NCBI GenBank assembly: GCA_018260375.1
Contig: JAGLBF010000141.1
Coordinates: 1-5,753, forward strand
DNA from: Deinococcus sp.
GTDB lineage: Bacteria > Deinococcota > Deinococci > Deinococcales > Deinococcaceae
Length of the DNA: 5,753 nucleotides
Reading direction: 5' to 3'
The notes beneath the pieces were generated by a model that was given only the letters and a program-made list of their open reading frames with translations, searched no databases and was not told the origin of the DNA. The position numbers were made by a program, and so were the translations under genes. Position 1 is the first letter of the stretch, and every line of letters starts with the position of its first letter. This document shows positions 1 through 5,570 of this stretch, in pieces.

Positions 1-84
1 TAGCGGCAGTCCGTATCACCGCGTTTTTAATCAGGTTCAAGTCGGAATCCGTATTATATTGCTCTAAGCACAATGTACAGCGTT

Positions 85-119
85 AAAAAGGCCCCTACAT
101 CAAAGTAGGGGCCTTTTTT
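85..119 (-). terminator. Intrinsic terminator downstream of tRNA-Gln (bidirectional)
   Basis: A perfect 9-bp GC-rich stem (GGCCCCTAC at 90-98 pairing with GTAGGGGCC at 105-113) closes a 6-nt loop. On the minus strand it is followed by five T residues (89-85) and lies 17 nt beyond the encoded CCA end of the tRNA, so it most likely ends that transcript. On the plus strand it is followed by six T residues (114-119), so it could also stop transcription coming from the left. I see no gene in bases 1-84. Confidence 0.9.
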
Positions 120-129
120 GTACCATCGC

Positions 130-203
130 TGGCAGCGGCACGTGGATTCGAACCACGATCGACGCTTCCAAAGAGCGTTGTCCTACCATTAGACGATGCC
201 GCT
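130..203 (-). tRNA. tRNA-Gln, anticodon UUG
   Basis: A complete 74-nt cloverleaf can be folded by hand. The acceptor stem AGCGGCA pairs with TGCCGCT over 7 bp. T8 and C9 follow, then a D arm with GTC/GAC ends and a TAATGGTAG loop. The anticodon stem is ACGCT/AGCGT with loop CTTTGGA, giving anticodon UUG (plus-strand 169-171), which reads CAA and by wobble CAG. The variable loop has 4 nt, and the T arm is CGTGG-TTCGAAT-CCACG. The discriminator is G73, as in other glutamine tRNAs, and the 3' CCA is encoded at 132-130. The gene has its own promoter (241-269) and terminator (85-119), so it is probably transcribed independently of rsfS, though read-through from rsfS is possible. Confidence 0.96.
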
Positions 204-240
204 AAGCACTGACCCACTCGGAGGTCACAGGACGGGAAAT

Positions 241-269
241 AGTATAGTTGCCTGTGGGCATCTGGTCAA
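241..269 (-). promoter_or_regulatory. Housekeeping promoter of tRNA-Gln
   Basis: The minus strand carries TTGACC (269-264), exactly 17 nt of spacer, and TATACT (246-241), a near-consensus sigma-70/SigA promoter. Transcription would start around 233-235, leaving about 30 nt of 5' leader before the mature tRNA at 203. The spacer contains the inverted repeat TGCC-CACA-GGCA (260-249). The promoter lies 28 bp past the rsfS stop codon. The boxes and spacing are read directly; activity is inferred. Confidence 0.85.
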
Positions 270-296
270 GTACGGGCGCAGCGTGAACAGCAAATC

Positions 297-713
297 TCAA
301 GAGAGATTGTGACCTTCACTGCGCTCCTCAGGAAAGTCCAGTATCTTGGCGTCGCTCCACAGACCCTCTAGGTCGTAGTATTCACGGGCTTCGCGGGTCA
401 TGATATGCACCACAATACTGCTGCCAAAGGCAAGGAGCAGCCAGCGGTCGTTGGGGCCTTCTACAGTGGGGCGTGACAGCCCAGCTTCCATCGCCTTAGT
501 ACGTATATTTTCCTGAATGGCGTTGAGTTGCAAGCCCGCAGTCGCCGTACAGATCATGAAATATTCCAGCGTGCTGCTCACTTCGGTGAGGTCAAGCACC
601 ACCACATCTTCGGCGCGGCGCTCATAGGCGGCATCGACAATGGCGCGCAGTTGGGCGTGGATAGGGTCAGGCTGGTGAGAAGGGGTGGACTGATTGGTAA
701 TTGGGTTGGTCAT
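297..713 (-). CDS. rsfS: Ribosomal silencing factor RsfS (Iojap/DUF143 family)
   Basis: RsfS binds L14 on the 50S subunit and blocks joining to the 30S, lowering translation in starvation and stationary phase. The 138-aa protein matches the family over residues 20-128. It has the LDLTE strand (40-44), YFMIC (51-55), the EGPNDRWLLL segment (85-94), VVHIM (101-105), and the signature from EAREYYDLEGLWSDA (108-122). Residues 1-18 are a polar, Pro/Ser/Thr/Asn-rich extension that most homologues lack. In the usual W-x-L-x-D-[YF]-G motif this protein has WLLLAFG, with Ala (95) where Asp is typical. The ATG at 713 has a good Shine-Dalgarno, AAGGAG (723-718), only 4 nt upstream. It lies 78 bp after the LCP gene and is probably cotranscribed with it. 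A 6-bp hairpin (293-308) spans the stop codon but has no T-tract, so no clear terminator follows before the tRNA promoter. Confidence 0.93.
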   Translation of the reverse strand: MTNPITNQSTPSHQPDPIHAQLRAIVDAAYERRAEDVVVLDLTEVSSTLEYFMICTATAGLQLNAIQENIRTKAMEAGLSRPTVEGPNDRWLLLAFGSSIVVHIMTREAREYYDLEGLWSDAKILDFPEERSEGHNLS

Positions 714-791
714 AAGGCTCCTTAAATACTGAGTGTCAGGTGTGTTGTCGTGAGGTATAGGAAGTAGGCGTAGATGTGCGGCGGGGTCTGC

Positions 792-2177
792 TTACGGCTT
801 GGTACTGGGCAGTTGGTCGGCAGGCTGTGGTGAATCGGGAAGGACTTGCGGGGCAAAGGTAGCAAGTTGGGCAAAGTGCTCAGGAGCGTCTGCGCTCAGC
901 AAAATACCCACCTGACCGTCTTGTACGGGAAAGCGTTCGCCTTGCAAGCGGCTGAGGCCCAGCAGGTCAGCGAGTTGCTGCGCCGCCGTAACATCCGACT
1001 GGGTAAACACCTGTGAAGGCTCTTGGCGCGGTGTGGTGGTAATCAGGCGAATCTTTTGGTAACCCATCAGGCCTAGCACCTGGGCGAGTGGCTGGCCTAA
1101 GCCCTGACCACTCGCGTCTTCTATCAGCAGGGTCACGTCTGTTTGGGGCGCGGTGATAGCCTGCGGCGGGTTACCCCAAATCTGGGCTAGCTTACCGCGG
1201 TTAACCGCCAGATTAAAGGAGCCTGCGATGGTGTCGGTGGGCAGGGTGGCAAAGCTGAGCTTAAATTCCTTGAGGTAGGGCAAAAAGCTTTGCAGACTAA
1301 GCGGGTCAAGGTTGGTTTCTACCTCGCCGAGCACGCTTAAAAGGGTGGGCATGGCGGTGAGTCCCTGGGGGCTGGCGAGCTTATTCATCAGCTGGCTGAG
1401 GGCCTGTTTTTGGTGATCAATGCGCCCGTAATCGTCACCAAAGCCTTTGCGTACCCGCAAAAACCACACTGCCTCCTTACCCAGCAGATGGTGCGGCCCT
1501 TCGCTCAGCCTTAGATTCACGTCGGCGGCTTTATCGACCCACTCTATGCCGCCTCTAGGCACGTCAACATCCAGCCCGCCCAGCGCGTCAATGATGCGGC
1601 CCACTTCATCGGTGCGCACAATCAGGTAGTTGTCTACCCGCTCACCGGTGATGGTTTCTACGGCGCTCACCAGTTCGTTAGGCCCGCCTGCCCAGTACTT
1701 GCTGTTGACCTTTTGGTTGGCGGGGGGCTTGGTGGGGTCGTAGTCACCTACGGTGGTATCGCGCGGGATAGACAGCACGTTCACGCGGGTGCCGTCTACC
1801 TTGACCAGCATCAGCGTGTCGGTATTGGCAGTCTGGATGACGCCTTTGCGCTGATTTTGGTCTTTGCAGGGCTGATGGTAATAACAGTAAATCACGTCCC
1901 GCCCCGCGATCAGCAGGGTAAAGTGCGGCGCGCCGCTGCCCTCTGAAAGGTAGCGGGCTTCTTGCGGGCCACTGTTCATAATAGAGCAGCCTGCTCCAAA
2001 GAGAGCGGCCAACGTGAGTGCGGCAAGCTGAGTGGCGCGGACGCGGCGTGCGGTGAGCCAGCGCTTTTGAGGCGGACGAACAGGCTTGGGCGGGCCAGCA
2101 GAAGGGGACGGTGTAGTAGAAGGAGAGGGTGTAGCAGAGGTAGCAGCAGTCGGCTTAGTTTCAGTAGGCTGGGTCAC
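792..2177 (-). CDS. LytR-CpsA-Psr (LCP) family envelope protein with LytR C-terminal domain
   Basis: LCP proteins are membrane-anchored enzymes that move undecaprenyl-pyrophosphate-linked glycopolymers onto peptidoglycan or other envelope acceptors. This 461-aa protein has a Pro/Ser/Thr-rich N-terminus (2-36) and a basic stretch (38-47). One membrane segment follows (about 49-64), so most of the protein should be extracytoplasmic. The LCP domain spans about 85-270, with NTDT (118-121, Asp120), SIPRDT (136-141, catalytic-type Arg139), NYLIV (183-187) and RVRKGFGDDYGRIDHQ (241-256). The family normally has D-x-x-R-x-x-R-Q there; here it is DYGRIDHQ, with His255 replacing the last Arg. Cys98 and Cys104 could form an outer disulfide. 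Residues 345-446 fit the LytR_C domain. The start is GTG, overlapping the yqeK stop in GTGA, with only a weak ribosome-binding site, so translation is probably coupled. GAGC at 61-64 resembles a lipobox, but position -3 is Gly and a 48-residue N-terminus precedes it, so a type II anchor is likelier. The polymer substrate cannot be told. Confidence 0.9.
   Translation of the reverse strand: MTQPTETKPTAATSATPSPSTTPSPSAGPPKPVRPPQKRWLTARRVRATQLAALTLAALFGAGCSIMNSGPQEARYLSEGSGAPHFTLLIAGRDVIYCYYHQPCKDQNQRKGVIQTANTDTLMLVKVDGTRVNVLSIPRDTTVGDYDPTKPPANQKVNSKYWAGGPNELVSAVETITGERVDNYLIVRTDEVGRIIDALGGLDVDVPRGGIEWVDKAADVNLRLSEGPHHLLGKEAVWFLRVRKGFGDDYGRIDHQKQALSQLMNKLASPQGLTAMPTLLSVLGEVETNLDPLSLQSFLPYLKEFKLSFATLPTDTIAGSFNLAVNRGKLAQIWGNPPQAITAPQTDVTLLIEDASGQGLGQPLAQVLGLMGYQKIRLITTTPRQEPSQVFTQSDVTAAQQLADLLGLSRLQGERFPVQDGQVGILLSADAPEHFAQLATFAPQVLPDSPQPADQLPSTKP
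2100..2135 (-). repeat. Two tandem 18-bp units coding T-P-S-P-S repeats
   Basis: Units 2100-2117 and 2118-2135 match at 15 of 18 bases and encode the repeated T-P-S-P-S stretch in the cytoplasmic N-terminus of the LCP protein. Because the unit is a multiple of three, copy number could change without disturbing the frame. It is probably a slippage-derived linker. Confidence 0.7.
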
Positions 2178-2875
2178 ATTAGGGCCTGTATTCGCCTGAA
2201 CGCTGTGTGCGCCGCATCTGATCGCTCAAGCGTAGGAGTGACAAGCAGCCCCGCTGTCCTGGGCAAAATGCCGCGCCGCTGCAAGCCCTCGTAGGCCAGC
2301 ATGGTGCGCGGGTGAACGTGAATGCCGCGCCCCTGCAAATAATGCACCTTGGACCAGATGGCGCGGGCCAAAGCCGCATTGAGATCGTGCAAGGCCAGCT
2401 CGCGGATATCGTCATTCACACCGCGCCCAGGCTCAGACACATCTGCTACATACACACACGCTGATATGCCGCTGTCACTGCGTGGGCCGGTGGTGTGGTC
2501 TTCTACGGCTTCAAGCACCTCTTCGTCGTGGTAACCCCAGTGCACCAGCAGCGTGCGGGCGGCGCGTCCGTGCAGAGCCAGGGGGTGCAGGGTGTCTATG
2601 GATGTTTCAGGCGGAGCCAGGCGCAGCAGTTCGCTGTTGGGCAGATCGCGGGCGATGTCATGCAGCACGCCTGCTGCATACGCCCGCTGGGCATCTAGCC
2701 CTGCATTCAGGGCGATGTCACGCGCCAGGGCCGCCACCCGCATCACGTGTTCGTAGCGCCGAGGCTTGACCATCAGCCGTACACGACTTTCCCACACGGC
2801 CCCCAACAGCTCAGTGTCTGTGGCGGTAAATGCAGGTAAAACGTTGGTCATACTGGCAGAGGAAAGACCCGTCAC
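2174..2875 (-). CDS. yqeK: YqeK-family HD-domain phosphohydrolase, probable symmetrical Ap4A hydrolase
   Basis: YqeK proteins are metal-dependent HD-domain enzymes shown in Firmicutes to split diadenosine tetraphosphate (Ap4A) into two ADP. The 233-aa product carries the metal-ligand set in order: His43 (YEHV), His72-Asp73 (LHDIARDLP), His102 (LHGRA), His127 (DHTTG) and Asp145 (VADVSEPGRG). The C-terminal part (about 173-197, with a YLQGRG...HPRT pattern) also matches the family. The start is uncertain. GTG at 2875 has a partial Shine-Dalgarno GGTGA (2887-2883) 7 nt upstream. ATG at 2851 would drop 8 residues without touching the domain but has no visible ribosome-binding site. The gene lies 167 bp after obgE with no terminator between them; TATATT (2924-2919) is a possible -10 box without a matching -35. 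It overlaps the LCP gene by 4 bp. NadD, often next to or fused with YqeK, is absent here. Confidence 0.87.
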   Translation of the reverse strand: MTGLSSASMTNVLPAFTATDTELLGAVWESRVRLMVKPRRYEHVMRVAALARDIALNAGLDAQRAYAAGVLHDIARDLPNSELLRLAPPETSIDTLHPLALHGRAARTLLVHWGYHDEEVLEAVEDHTTGPRSDSGISACVYVADVSEPGRGVNDDIRELALHDLNAALARAIWSKVHYLQGRGIHVHPRTMLAYEGLQRRGILPRTAGLLVTPTLERSDAAHTAFRRIQALM

Positions 2876-3003
2876 TAGAAATTCACCACTGTACGTTCAC
2901 CCAACATATCACTACGGTAATATACCGCTTTCTGAGGAAATTAAGACGCGGTTTGAAATGGTGTGGCGTATAAAACACCTTGGGCATCAGGATAGGCATT
3001 AGG

Positions 3004-3051
3004 GCAGTGTCTAATCTTCGCAATATTTAGTCTTCGCAGTATTCAGTCTTC
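3004..3051 (-). repeat. Triplicated 16-bp unit at the obgE stop codon
   Basis: Three adjoining 16-bp units (3051-3036, 3035-3020, 3019-3004) read GAAGACTGAATACTGC, GAAGACTAAATATTGC and GAAGATTAGACACTGC on the coding strand. The first covers the end of obgE (Glu-Asp-stop). Since 16 is not a multiple of three, the copied stops TGA, TAA and TAG fall in three different frames. Copies differ at up to four positions, so the duplication is not recent. Confidence 0.9.
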
Positions 3052-4335
3052 GTCAAAGTACTCAAAGCGCATACCGCCAATATCCACCGTGTCGCCCGCC
3101 TGCGCCCCAACCCGCCTGAGCGCGTTGTAAAGGCCCTGGCGCTTAAAGAGTCCACTGAGATACTCGGCGGCGTCTTCTAGGTGCCGGGCGAAGCGTTCCA
3201 GTTTTTCCTCAAAGCCGCCGCCTGTGACAATCCACACCCGCTCTGGTTCGCCGTCACGGTTGATCTCCTGGGTGAGCTCTAGGTTGAGCGGAGCCACCAC
3301 GACCACGTCGCTTTCTTCTTCTAGTGCGTGGGTCTGCGACCACAGTTCGCGGTTAGGCAGCAGCTCAAAGAGGGCCTGCTTCAGGGTTTCTAGCCCCGTG
3401 CGCTCGGCGGCACTGATCCGCAGCACTGGCAAGCCGGACAAGGCCAGTTCGGTTTCGGCTTGCTGGGCTACTTCTTCGTCAACGGTGTCAATTTTATTGA
3501 GGGCAATCAGCGCGGCACTTTCAAGCAAGGTGGGGTCGTAACTGCGCAGCTCACCTTGCAAGGCTTCTAGCTCACGGGCAGGGTCTACGGCAACGTCAAT
3601 GACATACACCAGTAGGCGTGTGCGGCTGATGTGGCGCAAGAACTCTAAGCCCAGGCCCTTGCCCTCGCTCGCGCCCTCAATGATGCCGGGAATGTCAGCT
3701 AGGGTAAAGCGCTCGGTGTCATTTTTGTCGCTGACCACACCAAGTATGGGCGAAAGGGTAGTAAAAGGGTAGGCGGCAATCATGGGATTGGCATTGCTCA
3801 GGGCCGCCAGCAGGCTGGATTTGCCCGCGTTGGGGTAACCCACCAAGCCCACATCAGCAATCAGGCGCAGCTCCAGGCGCAGGCGTCGGCGCTGTCCGCG
3901 CACGCCTATTTCGGCAAAGCGCGGAGCCTGACGGGTGCTGGAGGCAAACACACTGTTGCCGCGCCCGCCCGCCCCACCCTTGGCGACCACTTTCATCTGG
4001 CCCGCTACGGTGAGGTCAGCCACCACTTTGCCTGTATCAGCATCAAAAGCCGTAGTGCCTACAGGGACATCAATAATAATGTCTTCGGCGTCGGCACCGT
4101 TGCGCAGTCGGCCTTCCCCGCCGTTGCCTGTGCCCGCCTTAAACTTGCGCCGGCCCAGCAAGCGCTCTAGGCTCTCCACGCCTTCTACGGCCCGCAGCCA
4201 GATGGTGCCGCCTTTGCCGCCGTGTCCACCGTCAGGGCCACCTTTGGCCATGTATTTGGCGCGGTGAAAGCTCATGGAGCCGTCGCCACCGTTGCCGCCA
4301 ATCACTTCAATTTCTAGTACGTCTCTAAATGCCAT
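3043..4335 (-). CDS. obgE: Obg/CgtA family GTPase ObgE
   Basis: Obg is an essential 50S-associated GTPase that acts in late large-subunit maturation and links GTP and ppGpp levels to growth. All three expected domains are present in 430 aa, a normal length. The glycine-rich Obg fold covers 1-158, including GGPDGGHGGKGG (32-43). The G domain (about 159-327) has G1 GYPNAGKSS (166-174), the switch I/G2 TT (192-193), G3 DIPG (214-217), G4 NKID (280-283) and G5 SAA (308-310). The C-terminal OCT domain covers about 345-428. The ATG at 4335 has an excellent Shine-Dalgarno AAGGAG (4347-4342) with 6-nt spacing. The gene is separated from rpmA by a strong terminator and a 432-bp gap, so it probably has its own promoter. 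It may be read through into yqeK. The acidic tail ends Glu-Asp-TGA inside a triplicated 16-bp unit. Confidence 0.98.
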   Translation of the reverse strand: MAFRDVLEIEVIGGNGGDGSMSFHRAKYMAKGGPDGGHGGKGGTIWLRAVEGVESLERLLGRRKFKAGTGNGGEGRLRNGADAEDIIIDVPVGTTAFDADTGKVVADLTVAGQMKVVAKGGAGGRGNSVFASSTRQAPRFAEIGVRGQRRRLRLELRLIADVGLVGYPNAGKSSLLAALSNANPMIAAYPFTTLSPILGVVSDKNDTERFTLADIPGIIEGASEGKGLGLEFLRHISRTRLLVYVIDVAVDPARELEALQGELRSYDPTLLESAALIALNKIDTVDEEVAQQAETELALSGLPVLRISAAERTGLETLKQALFELLPNRELWSQTHALEEESDVVVVAPLNLELTQEINRDGEPERVWIVTGGGFEEKLERFARHLEDAAEYLSGLFKRQGLYNALRRVGAQAGDTVDIGGMRFEYFDED

Positions 4336-4405
4336 GTGGTACTCCTTGTCCTGCTGGGTCGTGCATAATGCCTGTTGGTGCGTAGGGCTGTGAGCACTCA
4401 GTGTT

Positions 4406-4416
4406 TGTCAATAATA
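4406..4416 (-). promoter_or_regulatory. Candidate promoter elements for obgE (unresolved)
   Basis: On the minus strand TTTATTATTGACA contains both a -10-like TATTAT (4416-4411) and a perfect -35-like TTGACA (4411-4406), which share one base. TATTAT has only a weak TTGCCT partner 19 nt upstream; TTGACA has no -10 match at 16-19 nt (GCCCTA at 17). A promoter is expected here because a terminator cuts obgE off from rpmA, but sequence alone does not decide which element is used. Confidence 0.35.
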
Positions 4417-4454
4417 AAGAAGCGAAGATAAAACCAGGCAACCTTTGCGCTTTG

Positions 4455-4510
4455 TTGATAGGCTCTATTGATACGCCTTATCAAAATCCCTCTTTAAAAT
4501 CCCTATCAGG
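4455..4510. promoter_or_regulatory. Cluster of TTGATA boxes upstream of obgE
   Basis: TTGATA occurs at 4455-4460 and 4468-4473 and inverted at 4479-4484; a related inverted TGATAG is at 4504-4509. Boxes two and three form a 17-bp dyad, TTGATA-CGCCT-TATCAA. The cluster lies about 120-175 bp upstream of the obgE start and 40-95 bp upstream of the candidate promoter elements. It looks like an operator or enhancer-type site, but I cannot name a regulator. Confidence 0.35.
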
Positions 4511-4589
4511 CCAATCAAGCAGTACGATACTGGTTCTGATTCAATGCGGTCGTTTCTGAGGTAATGAAGACGAATTCGAGTAAGCAAAG

Positions 4590-4621
4590 ATACGGGTTCC
4601 GCACGGAAGCGCAGTCCGTAT
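4590..4621. repeat. Nested inverted repeat in the rpmA-obgE gap
   Basis: ATACGG (4590-4595) and CCGTAT (4616-4621) flank an inner TTCCG-CA-CGGAA (4597-4608), giving a hairpin with an asymmetric bulge (GCGCAGT). GCAGTCCGTAT (4611-4621) also occurs at 6-16 in the left intergenic region. It may be a remnant of a dispersed intergenic repeat; the surrounding gap has no convincing gene. Confidence 0.5.
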
Positions 4622-4682
4622 AAGACAAGCTTGTGCCTCAGTACTTAGCCCAGTTTCAGCCCTAACACAACGCAACAATAAT

Positions 4683-4721
4683 AAAAAACACGCTCCGCCA
4701 AAAGAACAGTCAGGAGCGTGT
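4683..4721 (-). terminator. Intrinsic terminator of the rplU-rpmA operon
   Basis: On the minus strand a perfect 9-bp stem (ACACGCTCC at 4721-4713 with GGAGCGTGT at 4696-4688) closes a 16-nt loop and runs directly into a T-tract (4687-4683, continuing TATTATTG). It lies 47 nt past the rpmA stop, so most rplU-rpmA transcripts should end here and obgE should need its own promoter. Confidence 0.92.
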
Positions 4722-4767
4722 AGCATCGCATTGGGGGCAATGAAACCCTAGATAAGCAACTTAAATA

Positions 4768-5043
4768 TCAGTCAGCAGCGGCAGGAGTTTCATGCGCCAG
4801 CACGCTGATAAAGCGTCCCTTCTGGCCCTTGTTGGCAAATACTACTTCGCCGTGTACCAGCGCAAAGAGGGTGTGGTCGCGGCCCATGCCTACGCCTACG
4901 CCTGCTTTGAACTTGGTGCCGCGCTGACGTACCAAGATGTTGCCAGCAAGCACTTGCTCACCGCCAAATTTCTTTACGCCCAAGTACTTAGGATTGCTGT
5001 CGCGTCCGTTCTTGGACGAGCCTACGCCTTTTTTGTGTGCCAT
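4768..5043 (-). CDS. rpmA: 50S ribosomal protein L27
   Basis: L27 sits at the base of the central protuberance, and its N-terminal tail reaches the peptidyl-transferase centre, stabilising tRNA substrates. The 91-aa protein starts with AHKKG after Met, so the tail should be functional without the proteolytic trimming needed in Firmicutes. The L27 signature G-x-[LIVM]2-x-R-Q-R-G-x5-G is present as GNILVRQRGTKFKAG (34-48), followed by VGMGRDHTLFAL (51-62). The first 29 residues appear nearly identical to Deinococcus L27 as I recall it. The Ala-rich C-terminus is short. The start ATG at 5043 has a GAGG Shine-Dalgarno 9 nt upstream. It lies 94 bp downstream of rplU in the usual rplU-rpmA order, with a small hairpin in the gap, and is followed by an intrinsic terminator. 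Confidence 0.98.
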   Translation of the reverse strand: MAHKKGVGSSKNGRDSNPKYLGVKKFGGEQVLAGNILVRQRGTKFKAGVGVGMGRDHTLFALVHGEVVFANKGQKGRFISVLAHETPAAAD

Positions 5044-5089
5044 GTCGGTTTACCTCGGTGGAGTTATAGTAGGGGGTTCTTGTGCATGG

Positions 5090-5106
5090 GTGAGGAAGAC
5101 CCTCAC
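5090..5106 (-). other. Hairpin in the rplU-rpmA intercistronic gap
   Basis: GTGAGG-GTCTT-CCTCAC forms a perfect 6-bp stem with a 5-nt loop in the operon mRNA. There is no T-tract, so it is not a terminator. It could act in mRNA processing or stability, or have no role. Confidence 0.4.
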
Positions 5107-5137
5107 TTCATCGCTGACGTTTGCGGCTTAAAGGGCC

Positions 5138-5440
5138 TTAACCCTTGATGCCAGTGATTTTCAGGGCCGTAAACTGCTGGCGGTGACCGGTGCGGCGGCG
5201 GTACTGCACGCCACTTTTGTACTTGCGAATGTAGATCTTCTTGAGCTTGCCGTGGTCAACCACTTCGGCGCTCACGGTGTACTGGGCTACGTCCTGACCA
5301 AAGATGGCCTGTTCGCCGCCTACAAAGAGAGCTTGCAAGTCAATCTTGTCGCCCGCTTCGCCACTGAGTTTTTCTACGCGAATAACGTCGCCTTCTTCTA
5401 CGCGGTACTGCTTACCGCCAGTCTCAATAATTGCAAACAT
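5138..5440 (-). CDS. rplU: 50S ribosomal protein L21
   Basis: L21 binds 23S rRNA and, next to L20, helps early 50S assembly. The 100-aa product has the expected length and conserved features. GGKQYRV lies near the N-terminus (8-14) and GEAGD at 27-31. The signature end IRKYKSGVQYRRRTGHRQQFT (71-91) includes the G-H-R-Q-x2-T pattern. It looks very similar to Deinococcus L21 from memory. The ATG at 5440 has a strong Shine-Dalgarno AAGGAG (5454-5449) with 8-nt spacing. It is the first gene of the rplU-rpmA operon; an extended -10 promoter (5549-5541) gives a leader of roughly 95 nt that includes a 7-bp GC stem. No small gene lies between rplU and rpmA, unlike the ysxB insertion found in many Firmicutes. 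Confidence 0.98.
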   Translation of the reverse strand: MFAIIETGGKQYRVEEGDVIRVEKLSGEAGDKIDLQALFVGGEQAIFGQDVAQYTVSAEVVDHGKLKKIYIRKYKSGVQYRRRTGHRQQFTALKITGIKG

Positions 5441-5473
5441 CGTCTTCTCTCCTTGTCCCCCGCCTGTCCTGCG

Positions 5474-5508
5474 GCCCCGATCTGGGTGAGCTGCGGTGGC
5501 TTCGGGGC
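5474..5508 (-). promoter_or_regulatory. GC-rich hairpin in the rplU mRNA leader
   Basis: GCCCCGA (5508-5502) pairs perfectly with TCGGGGC (5480-5474) around a 21-nt loop, inside the roughly 95-nt leader of rplU and about 20 nt before its Shine-Dalgarno. L21 mRNA leaders with autoregulatory structures are known in Firmicutes. Whether this one is functional or related is an inference. Confidence 0.4.
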
Positions 5509-5540
5509 TACGCTCCTGCTAAGCAGGGCATCAGCGAAGA

Positions 5541-5549
5541 AGTATAGCA
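5541..5549 (-). promoter_or_regulatory. Extended -10 promoter of rplU-rpmA
   Basis: TGC-TATACT (5549-5541) matches the extended -10 form TGn-TATAAT. At 17-nt spacing the -35 position holds GTGCTT (5569-5564), a poor match, which an extended -10 can compensate for. Transcription would start near 5534. Nothing else in 5441-5600 looks as promoter-like on this strand. Confidence 0.65.
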
Positions 5550-5570
5550 CATATCAAGCAGGTAAGCACA

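Noticed and set aside
1..84. Possible gene end or promoter at the left edge
   Set aside because: No frame long enough to assess and no convincing pair of promoter boxes; TATAAT-like sequence at 58-53 on the minus strand lacks a -35 match.
293..308. AATCTC / GAGATT hairpin over the rsfS stop as a terminator
   Set aside because: AT-rich 6-bp stem with no following T-tract.
1983..1994. Lipoprotein signal peptide in the LCP protein (GAGC)
   Set aside because: The -3 residue is Gly rather than Leu/Val/Ile, and the segment lies after a 48-residue N-terminus, so a transmembrane anchor fits better.
1962..2294. Plus-strand open frame of 110 codons across the yqeK-LCP junction
   Set aside because: Antisense to two well-supported genes, Arg/Ser/Cys-rich, with no family motif.
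2919..2924. TATATT as a yqeK promoter -10 box
   Set aside because: The 16-18 nt spacings give no credible -35 box and there is no extended -10 TG; kept only as a remark under yqeK.
2960..2979. GGTGT / ACACC inverted repeat after obgE as a terminator
   Set aside because: Only 5 bp with a 10-nt AT-rich loop and no T-tract. A terminator between obgE and yqeK is not supported.
4541..4726. Minus-strand open frame of 61 codons in the rpmA-obgE gap
   Set aside because: It begins inside the rpmA operon terminator, has no ribosome-binding site that I can see, and covers the inverted repeat; composition looks non-coding.
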